Positions 6,130 to 13,259 of a DNA stretch of 22,796 nucleotides are shown piece after piece (positions within the stretch are counted from its first letter, which is position 1; each line of letters opens with the position of its first letter). The position numbers and the translations under genes were made by a program. Below the pieces are notes generated by a model. It was not told the origin of the DNA. It saw only the letters and a program-made list of their open reading frames with translations, and did not search any database. Source of the DNA: Calditrichia bacterium (lineage in GTDB: Bacteria; Calditrichota; Calditrichia; JAJRVZ01); NCBI GenBank assembly GCA_030634505.1, contig DAOWAQ010000004.1, positions 1-22,796 on the forward strand. The letters are read 5' to 3'.

Positions 6130-8331
6130 ATGACAGCTTTTAAAGATGAATGGCTGGCAAAAGTATTGGTAAAAAATAATATTGCAAATGAAGCAACTAT
6201 TGATGAGCTTCGTCGCGCAAATGTTGCCGGTATGCAGGAATATTTGTCTGAAAAAGTTGTTGGACAGGGTATTATTCAGCAGGCAGATTTAGGTAAATTA
6301 CTTGAAAAAACGTTCAGTATACCGTATATAAATCTTGAAGAAGTTATGATAGATAAAAAAGCTATTGAAATTGTTCCGGAAGAAATCTGCAAAAAATATC
6401 TTATATTTCCGTACAAATTAGAAACAGATTTTATCACCATTGCTGTTTTTGATCCTCTTAACCTGGAAGCTGAAAAAGATGTCTCTTATCTTTCAGCTAA
6501 AATGGTACATACAACTATAGCCAACAAATCACAGATTGTTGAAAAGATAAATGAATATTATAACCCGGACAGATTTATAGATAATCTGGCTGATAAAATA
6601 TCAGATTCTAAAGATGGAGATAATCTTGCAGTTGAAGAAGAATCTTCTTCAAAAACACAGGAATTAGAAAGCCGCAAAAGTGATGCACCCATCGTTCGCT
6701 TGGTAAATTCAATCTTGAACGATGCCATTGAAAATGAAGCATCAGATATTCATATTGAACCGACTGAAAAGAAAGTTATTATCCGTTGCAGAATAGATGG
6801 TATTTTGAAAAAAATCATGGATGTGCCGAAATATGCAGCGCCGCCATTACTCTCAAGAATAAAAATTATTTCGAATTTAGATATAGCAGAATCCCGCAAA
6901 CCCCAGGACGGTAAAGCAAAGGTTAAGAAAGGCAATATTGCTATTGATTTACGTGTATCAATTTTACCAACAACATTTGGCGAAAAAGCTGTTATCAGGA
7001 TTTTAGATAATAGAAAAGCAAATGTGCCATTTGAAAAATTAGGTATCACAGGAGAAAATCTTAAGAAACTAAATGAAGTATTGAGTTTAAAACAGGGTAT
7101 TATTCTTGCTACCGGTCCAACAGGTTCGGGAAAAACAACTACATTATATTCTGCTTTAAGTAAAATAAAATCTGTGACTACAAATATTCTTACAGTGGAA
7201 GATCCTATTGAATACATGATGGAAGGGATTAACCAGGTTCAGGTTAATGAGAAAGCCGGTGTGACCTTTGCTTCTGCTTTAAGATCTTTTTTAAGACAGG
7301 ATCCAGATGTAATCCTTGTGGGAGAAATCAGAGATCAAGAAACAGCCGAGATTTCGATTCAAGCGTCATTAACTGGTCATCTGGTTTTAAGTACTTTACA
7401 TACTAATTCTGCGGTTGAAACAATTACCAGGTTGGTAGATATTGGAGTTGACAGGTATAAAGTAGGATCAGCATTATCAGCAATTATAGCACAAAGATTG
7501 GTACGTAAATTGTGTCCGCAATGTCGTGAAGAAAAAGAACCGGATATTGTCGAAAAAAACCTGGCGTCATTATTTGCAAGTTATAAGATTGAGAAAAAAT
7601 TTTACAAAGCCAAGGGTTGTCAAAATTGTGATTTTACCGGTTATAAGGGAAGAATAGGGTTATATGAAATTTTAATACTCGATAAAATCGTAAAAGAAAA
7701 AATAATGCAGGGAAGTACTACAAACGAAATTGAAGCAGAGGCAATTAAACATGGTTTTAAACCTTTTACACATACTGCATTAGAATTTATTGCAAATGGA
7801 TCAACAGACTTTATTGAAATATCAAGAGTTATTTCTCTTTCTGACAAACATGAAGTATCAATCGAAGCAAACATTTCTCAACCTGATAATCTTAGTAAAG
7901 AAGAAATAGCGCAGCATTTTCCGCAACACCGCAAAAAAGTTAAAGTAAAAAGCGATCAAAAAAATAAAATATTGGTTGTTGAAGATGATTTAATCATGCG
8001 TAAACTTATAACAAGAATTTTGTTAAATGAAGGATTTTATGAAGTCGATGAAGCATCAAATGGACAGGTAGCTCTTAAAATGATGGAAACTGATAAACCT
8101 GATCTGATGATTCTGGATTTAATGATGCCGGTAATGGACGGATTTGAAGTATTAAAAAATGTAAGAAAAGATCAAAATCTTGAAAATTTGCCTGTTATAG
8201 TTTTAACTGCTTTGGATGATAAAGTTAGTCATTTAAAAAGTTTGGAACATGGCGGGGATGACTTTTTAACAAAACCATTTGATAATAATATTCTTTTAGC
8301 TCATGTTGAAGCATTATTCAGACGAGCATAA
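6130..8331 (+). CDS. pilB: Type IV pilus extension ATPase PilB fused to a C-terminal CheY-like receiver domain
   Basis: A 733-residue cytoplasmic motor that powers pilus polymerisation. Order of parts: MshEN-type N-terminal region (about 5-145); a PilB/GspE ATPase core with Walker A GPTGSGKT (329-336), Walker B ILVGE with Glu399, the His box TGHLVLSTLHTN with His424, and a zinc-type tetracysteine (Cys462, Cys465, Cys497, Cys500); and a receiver domain (about 612-733). The receiver is complete: acidic EDD (618-620), phospho-acceptor Asp663 in LDLMMP, Thr693 and Lys715 in TKPF. The usual RLGxxL motifs of c-di-GMP-binding MshEN domains look degenerate here (WLAKVL and YLSEKV). Ordinary PilB is about 570 residues, so the extra length is the receiver. 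The tetracysteine and extended N-terminus separate it from PilT. pilD follows after 6 bases. Confidence 0.96.
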   Translation: MTAFKDEWLAKVLVKNNIANEATIDELRRANVAGMQEYLSEKVVGQGIIQQADLGKLLEKTFSIPYINLEEVMIDKKAIEIVPEEICKKYLIFPYKLETDFITIAVFDPLNLEAEKDVSYLSAKMVHTTIANKSQIVEKINEYYNPDRFIDNLADKISDSKDGDNLAVEEESSSKTQELESRKSDAPIVRLVNSILNDAIENEASDIHIEPTEKKVIIRCRIDGILKKIMDVPKYAAPPLLSRIKIISNLDIAESRKPQDGKAKVKKGNIAIDLRVSILPTTFGEKAVIRILDNRKANVPFEKLGITGENLKKLNEVLSLKQGIILATGPTGSGKTTTLYSALSKIKSVTTNILTVEDPIEYMMEGINQVQVNEKAGVTFASALRSFLRQDPDVILVGEIRDQETAEISIQASLTGHLVLSTLHTNSAVETITRLVDIGVDRYKVGSALSAIIAQRLVRKLCPQCREEKEPDIVEKNLASLFASYKIEKKFYKAKGCQNCDFTGYKGRIGLYEILILDKIVKEKIMQGSTTNEIEAEAIKHGFKPFTHTALEFIANGSTDFIEISRVISLSDKHEVSIEANISQPDNLSKEEIAQHFPQHRKKVKVKSDQKNKILVVEDDLIMRKLITRILLNEGFYEVDEASNGQVALKMMETDKPDLMILDLMMPVMDGFEVLKNVRKDQNLENLPVIVLTALDDKVSHLKSLEHGGDDFLTKPFDNNILLAHVEALFRRA

Positions 8332-8337
8332 TTCTTT

Positions 8338-9120
8338 GTGATAGATAAACTCGATTATGCTAATATATCAATTATATTTATTGTTGGGCTTTTATTCGGC
8401 AGTTTCTTAAATGTTGTTATTTACAGAATCCCAAAATCTATATCTTTAATTAAACCTGCTTCTAATTGTCCCAATTGTTCTGAAAATCTGAAATGGTATG
8501 AAAACATTCCACTTTTAAGTTATATCTTTTTGTTTGGTAAGTGTTCACATTGTAAAACAAATATATCCATTCAATATCCACTCATAGAATTATTAACTGG
8601 ATTGATGTTAATAGGTATCGCATATTATTCTATAGATATTCTGCAGTTTATAGTCTTTTCTCTGCTGGGGATGACTTTATTATGCCTGGTTGTAATTGAT
8701 TTTAAAAATTATATACTTCCTGATATTTTAATAATTATTAGTTTTGTTATTGTTTTATTTTACTTCGGGTATAGTGAAAAATTAGAAGCATTACCACGTT
8801 TGTATTATGCTATATTAGCTGGAAGTGGTATGTACGTATTAAGAATGGTTACAACCAAAATATACAAAAAAGAAACATTCGGAATGGGTGATATAAAACT
8901 TTCAGTACTTATAGGATTTATAATAGGATACTGGGATGCATTTGTGGCAATATTTTTCGGTTTTGTCCTCGCAGCTGTCATATTTTCCATTTTAATTATA
9001 ACTCGTCTGCAAAAAAAAGACGCTTATTTACCTTTTGGACCCTACCTGATTTTTGGGATGATATTTTATATAATGTACGGAGAATTAGTTCTTCGATGGT
9101 ATATTAGCCTTTTTATTTAA
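8338..9120 (+). CDS. pilD: Prepilin peptidase / N-methyltransferase
   Basis: A 260-residue inner-membrane aspartic protease (A24 family) that cleaves prepilin leaders and methylates the new N-terminus. It is full length: an N-terminal cytoplasmic domain with paired cysteines CPNC (44-47) and CSHC (69-72), then about seven hydrophobic segments. The catalytic aspartates are Asp121 in VVIDFKNYILPD and Asp184 in GMGD. The start is GTG, 6 bases after the pilB stop; no in-frame ATG fits upstream of the first membrane helix. It should process the pilins at 10978-13187. No terminator is evident after the gene, and a long non-coding stretch follows. Confidence 0.95.
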   Translation: MIDKLDYANISIIFIVGLLFGSFLNVVIYRIPKSISLIKPASNCPNCSENLKWYENIPLLSYIFLFGKCSHCKTNISIQYPLIELLTGLMLIGIAYYSIDILQFIVFSLLGMTLLCLVVIDFKNYILPDILIIISFVIVLFYFGYSEKLEALPRLYYAILAGSGMYVLRMVTTKIYKKETFGMGDIKLSVLIGFIIGYWDAFVAIFFGFVLAAVIFSILIITRLQKKDAYLPFGPYLIFGMIFYIMYGELVLRWYISLFI

Positions 9121-9132
9121 ATATATAGGAAT

Positions 9133-9228
9133 CTCAAAAAAATATCCCTTAGATGGTTATTCGTTAATCGATGTTCGTATATCATTCTTTGAATTTCGAA
9201 CAAGGAACAACGATTTTAGATTTTTGAG
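9133..9228. repeat. Possible small palindromic element, copy A (contains direct repeat copy 1, 9149-9198)
   Basis: The segment begins with CTCAAAAA (9133-9140) and ends with its reverse complement TTTTTGAG (9221-9228). Inside are TGTTCG and CGAACA as inverted arms, with outer arms that also pair imperfectly. Its core (9149-9198, TTAGATGGTTATTCG onward to GAATTTCG) recurs imperfectly at 9476-9524. The form suggests a dispersed intergenic palindrome or a decayed MITE-like sequence; one window cannot show whether it is repeated genome-wide. Confidence 0.45.
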
Positions 9229-9332
9229 GAATATCTTACTAATTTGTGGTTATTAATTCTTCGATTTTTCATATAGAAATACCACAATCCGTTATATATA
9301 ATAAATTGTTTTCATTTTACCACAATTCAGCC

Positions 9333-9388
9333 TTCGACTTCGCTCAGGCAACTGTTAAGTTAAACACGGTTGGGCGAGCGGAGTCGAA
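9333..9388. repeat. Inverted repeat of the TTCGACTnCGCTC / GAGCGGAGTCGAA type
   Basis: The arms TTCGACTTCGCTC (9333-9345) and GAGCGGAGTCGAA (9376-9388) are complementary over 13 positions with a single wobble, around a 30-base loop. The local G+C is far above the surroundings. From general knowledge, words of this form recur as extragenic palindromic repeats in many Bacteroidetes-related and environmental genomes. It could act as a hairpin in the pilD-pilC transcript. Confidence 0.6.
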
Positions 9389-9475
9389 CCCAAAACTAAT
9401 TTCATTTTAGTCGAACTGATATTAGAATAAGAAGTTATGAATTTTTCTGAATCCGAAGATATTTATAAATACTTC

Positions 9476-9524
9476 TTAAATGGTTATTCGATTATCGGTT
9501 TTCGATATTAATTATTGAATTTCG
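9476..9524. repeat. Imperfect direct repeat, copy 2 (of 9149-9198)
   Basis: The segment shares TTAnATGGTTATTCG, then ATCG, TTCG and finally TTGAATTTCG with 9149-9198, over about 50 bases with a few substitutions and one indel. The two copies flank the GAGCGGAGTCGAA inverted repeat. They may be remnants of a single duplicated intergenic element. Confidence 0.5.
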
Positions 9525-9724
9525 GACCATCACTAGTTAATTTATTTGCTTATTAAGTTTTTGCCAACATTCATCACATAATTCATTAATAAATTAGCAA
9601 TTAAGTTAATAATAATTAAATAGATGCCGAATACATAAGCAGCAAAAAATACCGGGCATGTTTCTTGATTTAAGGTAAATTGAATTAGTAAACTATGCAA
9701 AAACAAATAAGATAATATATTTTT

Positions 9725-10930
9725 ATGGGACAATTTAGTTACAGAGCATTAAACAAAACAGGTGAACTGGTTGTTGGAAATCTTGAAGCCGGAAGTAAAA
9801 AAGAAGCTGCCTCAAGATTATCAAAATTGAACTATACTCCACTTTCTTTACGAAAGAAGGGTGGTATGTTTCAACCAAATTTCTCATTCAAATTAAAAGT
9901 AAAACCCAATAATATTCTTATATTCACAAAACAGCTCCATTCTTTGATAAAAGCCGGCGTCCCTTTATTAGAAGCGCTACATTCTTTACATGAACAAACC
10001 ATTGACGAAAACCTGCAAAAAGTTTTAAAGTCTGTAACTGCAGAAATAGAGATGGGCAGCAGTTTTTCAAATGCGTTAAAAAAACATCCGAATGTATTTT
10101 CGGTCTTATATACCAATTCAATACAAATTGGTGAAGTTAGCGGAAACCTTGATTCTGTTCTTTATGAAATCAGTTTATTCATGGCTGATGATATAAAAAT
10201 GAAACAGAATATTAAAAAAGCAACTCGCTACCCTATGATGGTTATGATTGCGCTTGTCCTGGCATTTGTGGTTTTTATCACATTTGTTATTCCAAAATTC
10301 ATTCCCATATTCGAAAAAGGCGGGCAGGAATTGCCAATGCCTACATTGATCATTTTGGGAATTAGCAATGTGGTTACCGGATACTGGTTACCTATAATCG
10401 GTTTAATAGGATTGACGATTTTTGGATATGCATCATTTTATAATACACCAAAGGGAAAATTATTTACACATTACTATATGTTAGAAGCGCAAATCTATGG
10501 TCAATTGTTAAGGAAAATTTCTATTCAAAGATTTTCACGAACAATGGCCCTGCTTAATAAAAGTGGTATACCTTTAGTGCAGGCAATAGAAATCGGGGGT
10601 AATGTAGAAACGAATGAAGTCTATAAAGAGGAAATCAGCAAAATACAGCAGCAGATTGAAAAAGGCGTCAGCATTGCCGGTGCAATGAAAAAAAGTAAAT
10701 ACTTTCCTGCATTGATGGTACATATGATTGCTGTGGGCGAAAAAAGTGGTACGCTGGATGATATGTTGTATGAAGTGTCAGAATTTAATAATTCAGAGAT
10801 AGATCAAATGGTTGAGAATCTAACTTCGCTCATTGAGCCGATAGTAACAGTGTTTTTAGGTATCATGGTGTTAATTTTAGCCTTATCTATCTTTTTACCA
10901 ATGTGGAATATGTTAAGCTTTATGAAATAA
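9725..10930 (+). CDS. pilC: Type IV pilus inner-membrane platform protein PilC
   Basis: A 401-residue member of the PilC/GspF family, the membrane platform that transmits ATPase movement to the growing pilus. The N-terminus (FSYRALNKTGELVVGNLEA) is the usual family start. Two homologous T2SSF domains follow at about 65-190 and 266-391; each has the G-E-x-S-G-x-L-D signature (IGEVSGNLD near 125 and VGEKSGTLDDML near 337). Three membrane segments are predicted near 170-190, 207-234 and 372-392. No strong ribosome binding site precedes the ATG. The major pilin follows 47 bases downstream. Confidence 0.96.
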   Translation: MGQFSYRALNKTGELVVGNLEAGSKKEAASRLSKLNYTPLSLRKKGGMFQPNFSFKLKVKPNNILIFTKQLHSLIKAGVPLLEALHSLHEQTIDENLQKVLKSVTAEIEMGSSFSNALKKHPNVFSVLYTNSIQIGEVSGNLDSVLYEISLFMADDIKMKQNIKKATRYPMMVMIALVLAFVVFITFVIPKFIPIFEKGGQELPMPTLIILGISNVVTGYWLPIIGLIGLTIFGYASFYNTPKGKLFTHYYMLEAQIYGQLLRKISIQRFSRTMALLNKSGIPLVQAIEIGGNVETNEVYKEEISKIQQQIEKGVSIAGAMKKSKYFPALMVHMIAVGEKSGTLDDMLYEVSEFNNSEIDQMVENLTSLIEPIVTVFLGIMVLILALSIFLPMWNMLSFMK

Positions 10931-10964
10931 AGCCGATTATTAATCTATAACCAAATTAACTTTT

Positions 10965-10970
10965 AGGAGG
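10965..10970 (+). promoter_or_regulatory. Strong Shine-Dalgarno sequence of the major pilin
   Basis: AGGAGG lies 7 bases before the ATG at 10978. Neighbouring pilus genes mostly lack a comparable site, so this pilin is probably translated far more than its operon partners. Confidence 0.8.
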
Positions 10971-10977
10971 TAAACTA

Positions 10978-11322
10978 ATGAATTTAACAAACAAACAATC
11001 CATTTTTACACTAATCGAGCTAGTAATCGTTATTGTAATTTTGGGTATTTTAGCAGCGGTCGCTGTACCAAAATTTGTTGACTTGAGCTCCAGTGCAGAA
11101 ACAGCATCCTGTAAAGCAAACCAGCATGCAGTTGAAGCGGCAGCATCTATGTATTATGCTCAACAAGCAATAGCAGGAACACCAATATTTCCAACTGCAG
11201 CCCAGATGCCTGCACTTTTTACAACCGGATCAATGCCGACTTGTCCTACTACTCCAGCTAATTTTAGTTACGATAATACTAATGGAAGCGCTACCTGTAC
11301 TACTACCGATCATGCGCGGTAA
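10978..11322 (+). CDS. pilA: Major type IV pilin-like protein with atypical cleavage site
   Basis: A 114-residue class III-signal pilin. Seen: a short leader (MNLTNKQSI), then the N-terminal pilin helix beginning FTLIELVIVIVILGILAAVA with Glu at +5, and a small globular domain with cysteines at 45, 89 and 107. The residue before the cleavage point is Ile, where Gly (or Ala) is nearly invariant in prepilins; both following pilins have Gly. The strong ribosome binding site and the terminator directly after it suggest the major subunit. It lacks the calcium-binding DPWG-type region of GspG pseudopilins, so a pilin is favoured over a T2SS major pseudopilin. The exact subfamily is not recognisable. 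Confidence 0.88.
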   Translation: MNLTNKQSIFTLIELVIVIVILGILAAVAVPKFVDLSSSAETASCKANQHAVEAAASMYYAQQAIAGTPIFPTAAQMPALFTTGSMPTCPTTPANFSYDNTNGSATCTTTDHAR

Positions 11323-11340
11323 TTGAACAGTATTAACCAG

Positions 11341-11372
11341 AAAACGAGGGATTTTTGTATTCCTCGTTTTTT
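11341..11372 (+). terminator. Rho-independent terminator after the major pilin
   Basis: AAAACGAGG (11341-11349) pairs perfectly with CCTCGTTTT (11362-11370), extended by a wobble and an A-T pair, with a T-run to 11372. It is 18 bases after the pilin stop and ahead of the minor-pilin start at 11392. It would release most transcripts after pilA and allow limited read-through to the minor pilins. Confidence 0.88.
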
Positions 11373-11391
11373 GTATTATTTAAAAATTATT

Positions 11392-11772
11392 ATGAAAAAC
11401 CAGGCAGGATATTCGTTAATAGAGATAATTATAACGATTGTTTTTGTAGGAATCGCATTTCCGGGTCTTATAGCATTTTTTACAAATATTATGATTGATT
11501 CCGTTGAGAGTGGGGCTTATACACAGGCAATTGTTCTTACACAATCCAAGATGGAAGAAATCACTGCAGATAAGCTGTCACCCGATAGAGGCTATGATTA
11601 TATTCGTACCGCAGGTCAGTATCCTACGGAGACGATAGGACAGTTTACACGAACTACTACCGTTACTGATACAGTGTTTTCGGGAGTTTCCGGAGTAATT
11701 GTAATGGTAGAAACCGATCATTCATTAATGGCAAATCCCTATAATGTTTCAGCATTATTTACATCATATTAA
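11392..11772 (+). CDS. Minor pilin, PilV/GspI-like
   Basis: A 126-residue prepilin. I start it at ATG 11392 (MKNQAG) because the frame upstream to 11323 runs through the pilA terminator and would put 23 residues ahead of the leader. The leader ends in Gly, followed by YSLIEIIITIVFVGIAF with Glu at +5. The following QAIVLTQSKMEEI segment matches the (A/Q)xxxxxAxxKMEE pattern of PilV, GspI and MshD minor pilins. Such proteins form the initiating tip complex with the PilW/GspJ and PilX/GspK partners, which here are the next two genes. The next gene begins 1 base after the stop. Confidence 0.85.
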   Translation: MKNQAGYSLIEIIITIVFVGIAFPGLIAFFTNIMIDSVESGAYTQAIVLTQSKMEEITADKLSPDRGYDYIRTAGQYPTETIGQFTRTTTVTDTVFSGVSGVIVMVETDHSLMANPYNVSALFTSY

Positions 11773-11773
11773 A

Positions 11774-12268
11774 ATGAAAAATTCAAAAGGGATTACTTTA
11801 ATTGAACTCGTTGTTACAATTGCTATCACCGGTATTTTAACTGTAGTAGCAGCTGGAATAATTAATATTGGAATAGATTCATATAATTTGTTTTCTACAC
11901 ACGCAACAATGGCAAGGGAATCACAAAATACAGTAAAAATTTTGCACGATAAAATATCAATGGCTATTCCGAATTCTATAACTAGTTCTTCATCAAGTCA
12001 ATTTGATTTTGTAACTACAAGTGCTGAAGTAATACAAATTGAATACAGATCAGGCGATTCCGACCTGCGCTATAAAATTAACAGCAATCCATGGAAAGAG
12101 ATACTTCATAATATTACAAGTTATTCTTTTTCATATGCTAAAAGTGATAACTCTGCATGGATAGTTTCTGATCCCGTTTCTGAAATTAACAGGATCAATG
12201 TAAGTTACAATTTAATTCTTTTGGGAGAATCAGAGAATTATGCATTCAATTTCACAATTAGGAATTAA
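11774..12268 (+). CDS. Minor pilin, PilW/GspJ-like
   Basis: A 164-residue prepilin. The start is ATG 11774 (MKNSKG), 1 base after the previous stop, giving a 6-residue leader ending in Gly; an upstream in-frame ATG at 11744 would only lengthen the leader inside the previous gene. The mature protein begins ITLIELVVTIAITGILTVVAAG with Glu at +5. The remainder, including RESQNTVKILHDKIS and YRSGDSDLRYKIN, is like PilW/GspJ/MshO proteins. It is probably a tip-complex component. It overlaps the next gene by 29 bases, implying coupled translation. Confidence 0.82.
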   Translation: MKNSKGITLIELVVTIAITGILTVVAAGIINIGIDSYNLFSTHATMARESQNTVKILHDKISMAIPNSITSSSSSQFDFVTTSAEVIQIEYRSGDSDLRYKINSNPWKEILHNITSYSFSYAKSDNSAWIVSDPVSEINRINVSYNLILLGESENYAFNFTIRN

Positions 12269-13187
12269 GAAAAATTCCGAACTTGGAATAAGTTTGATTG
12301 TTGCAATTATGATTGTCACGCTTTTTACAAGTCTTATCCTGGTAATGGCGACCCAGCATTGGGCCAATACTAATATGAATGCGTTAAGTGCATCACAAGG
12401 AAAAGCGTTTTATTTAGCTGAATCAGGTGTTGATTATTCTATAAGAAATTCAATGGTTACAGGTGCTTGGGATTGGTCTGGTACCATTAATTTAAATGGA
12501 GAAAATATCGACATAGTTTCGACGGAAGTTGGTGATGATTCAGTAACTATTGTGGCAACCGGACAATCAGCAAATCTTGCAGCAAGACAAAATTCAATAT
12601 TAATCAACAAGCAGGATTTAAGAGAAAAGCCTATTTATGTTTCAGGAAGTTTAATTGGATTTGTTGGGGGCGATCCAACTAATTTTAATTTTAATCAGTC
12701 AACAATACCGGCAATGAATATAGATAGCATGAGAACTGTTTCTCAGGCACAGGGATATTATCATGCAGGAAATTACACGATCAATTCAAATGAATTACCA
12801 ACTAGTTTTTGGAGTGATCCTTTAGATTTGAGTAAGGATGCTTCCATTGTATTTGTGGAAGGCAATCTCACTATTAGAGGTTCAAATACAGAGATTTATG
12901 GTATATATGTTGTATTTGGTACAATAAAATTTCAAAGCAATGGAGAAGTTCAGGGTGTTATTTTTATGGCAAACTCAACTGCCAAACAGATATGGGCGAC
13001 GGGGTCGAACATTGATCGTATTGTATATGGCGGATTGGTAGGGAATGGAAAAATAATGAGTACACCACCTAATTTTAATTTAACCTGTTATATCGATGAT
13101 GATTATATAACAAAATTTTATACTTATGCTTCAGATTTATCATCTGTGGTTCAATTAGAACGATTATCTTGGCAAAATGCTTATTAG
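12240..13187 (+). CDS. PilX/GspK-like minor pilin with beta-helix-like C-terminal domain
   Basis: A 315-residue protein. Seen: a 16-residue leader ending in Gly, a membrane helix ISLIVAIMIVTLFTSLILVM without the Glu+5 (a GspK/PilX trait, consistent with a tip position), and the family signature KAFYLAESGVDYSI. The C-terminal part (about 150-290) has repeated short beta-type strands, such as VEGNLTIRGSNTEIYGIYVV and then FGTIKFQSNGEVQGVIFMA, like the repetitive beta-rich domains seen in some large PilX proteins. One Cys (in LTCYIDDD) is near the end. The length is much greater than Pseudomonas PilX, so this is probably an exposed tip domain. Whether it binds a ligand cannot be told. Confidence 0.8.
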   Translation: MHSISQLGIKKNSELGISLIVAIMIVTLFTSLILVMATQHWANTNMNALSASQGKAFYLAESGVDYSIRNSMVTGAWDWSGTINLNGENIDIVSTEVGDDSVTIVATGQSANLAARQNSILINKQDLREKPIYVSGSLIGFVGGDPTNFNFNQSTIPAMNIDSMRTVSQAQGYYHAGNYTINSNELPTSFWSDPLDLSKDASIVFVEGNLTIRGSNTEIYGIYVVFGTIKFQSNGEVQGVIFMANSTAKQIWATGSNIDRIVYGGLVGNGKIMSTPPNFNLTCYIDDDYITKFYTYASDLSSVVQLERLSWQNAY

Positions 13188-13259
13188 TTTTCAGATTCTA
13201 ATTAAAGTGAGCAATAAAACTGGGTACTCATATATTAGCAAGAAAATCAACTTATTAAA

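Larger units (their letters stand above)
9121..9724. other. Non-coding interval with repeats between pilD and pilC
   Basis: About 600 bases without a convincing gene interrupt the pilus locus, the longest gap in the window. It holds an imperfect ~50-bp direct repeat (9149-9198 and 9476-9524), an inverted pair of the GAGCGnAGTCGAA type (9333-9388) and several ACCACAA/TTGTGGT words (9243-9250, 9281-9287, 9319-9325). A weak promoter for pilC may lie near its end (TTGATT at 9665, 18-bp spacer, TAAACT at 9689). A 63-codon minus-strand frame covers 9542-9733, but I do not credit it as a gene. Confidence 0.7.

Noticed and set aside
9370..9395. tRNA T-arm-like sequence on the minus strand (GGGTTCGACTCC)
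   Set aside because: No acceptor stem, anticodon arm or CCA context is found; it is the arm of the GAGCGGAGTCGAA inverted repeat.
9542..9733. Minus-strand 63-codon hydrophobic frame between pilD and pilC
   Set aside because: It overlaps the pilC start, has no ribosome binding site or recognisable family, and its composition is what AT-rich DNA gives by chance. A nearby other frame reads LCDECWQKLNKQ, so a decayed gene is conceivable but not supported.
11323..11391. TTG-initiated extension of the PilV/GspI-like minor pilin
   Set aside because: It reads through the pilA terminator and adds an unsuitable leader; ATG 11392 gives a classical short prepilin leader.
11744..11773. Upstream ATG for the PilW/GspJ-like minor pilin
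   Set aside because: It lies inside the preceding gene; ATG 11774 gives the expected short MKNSKG leader.
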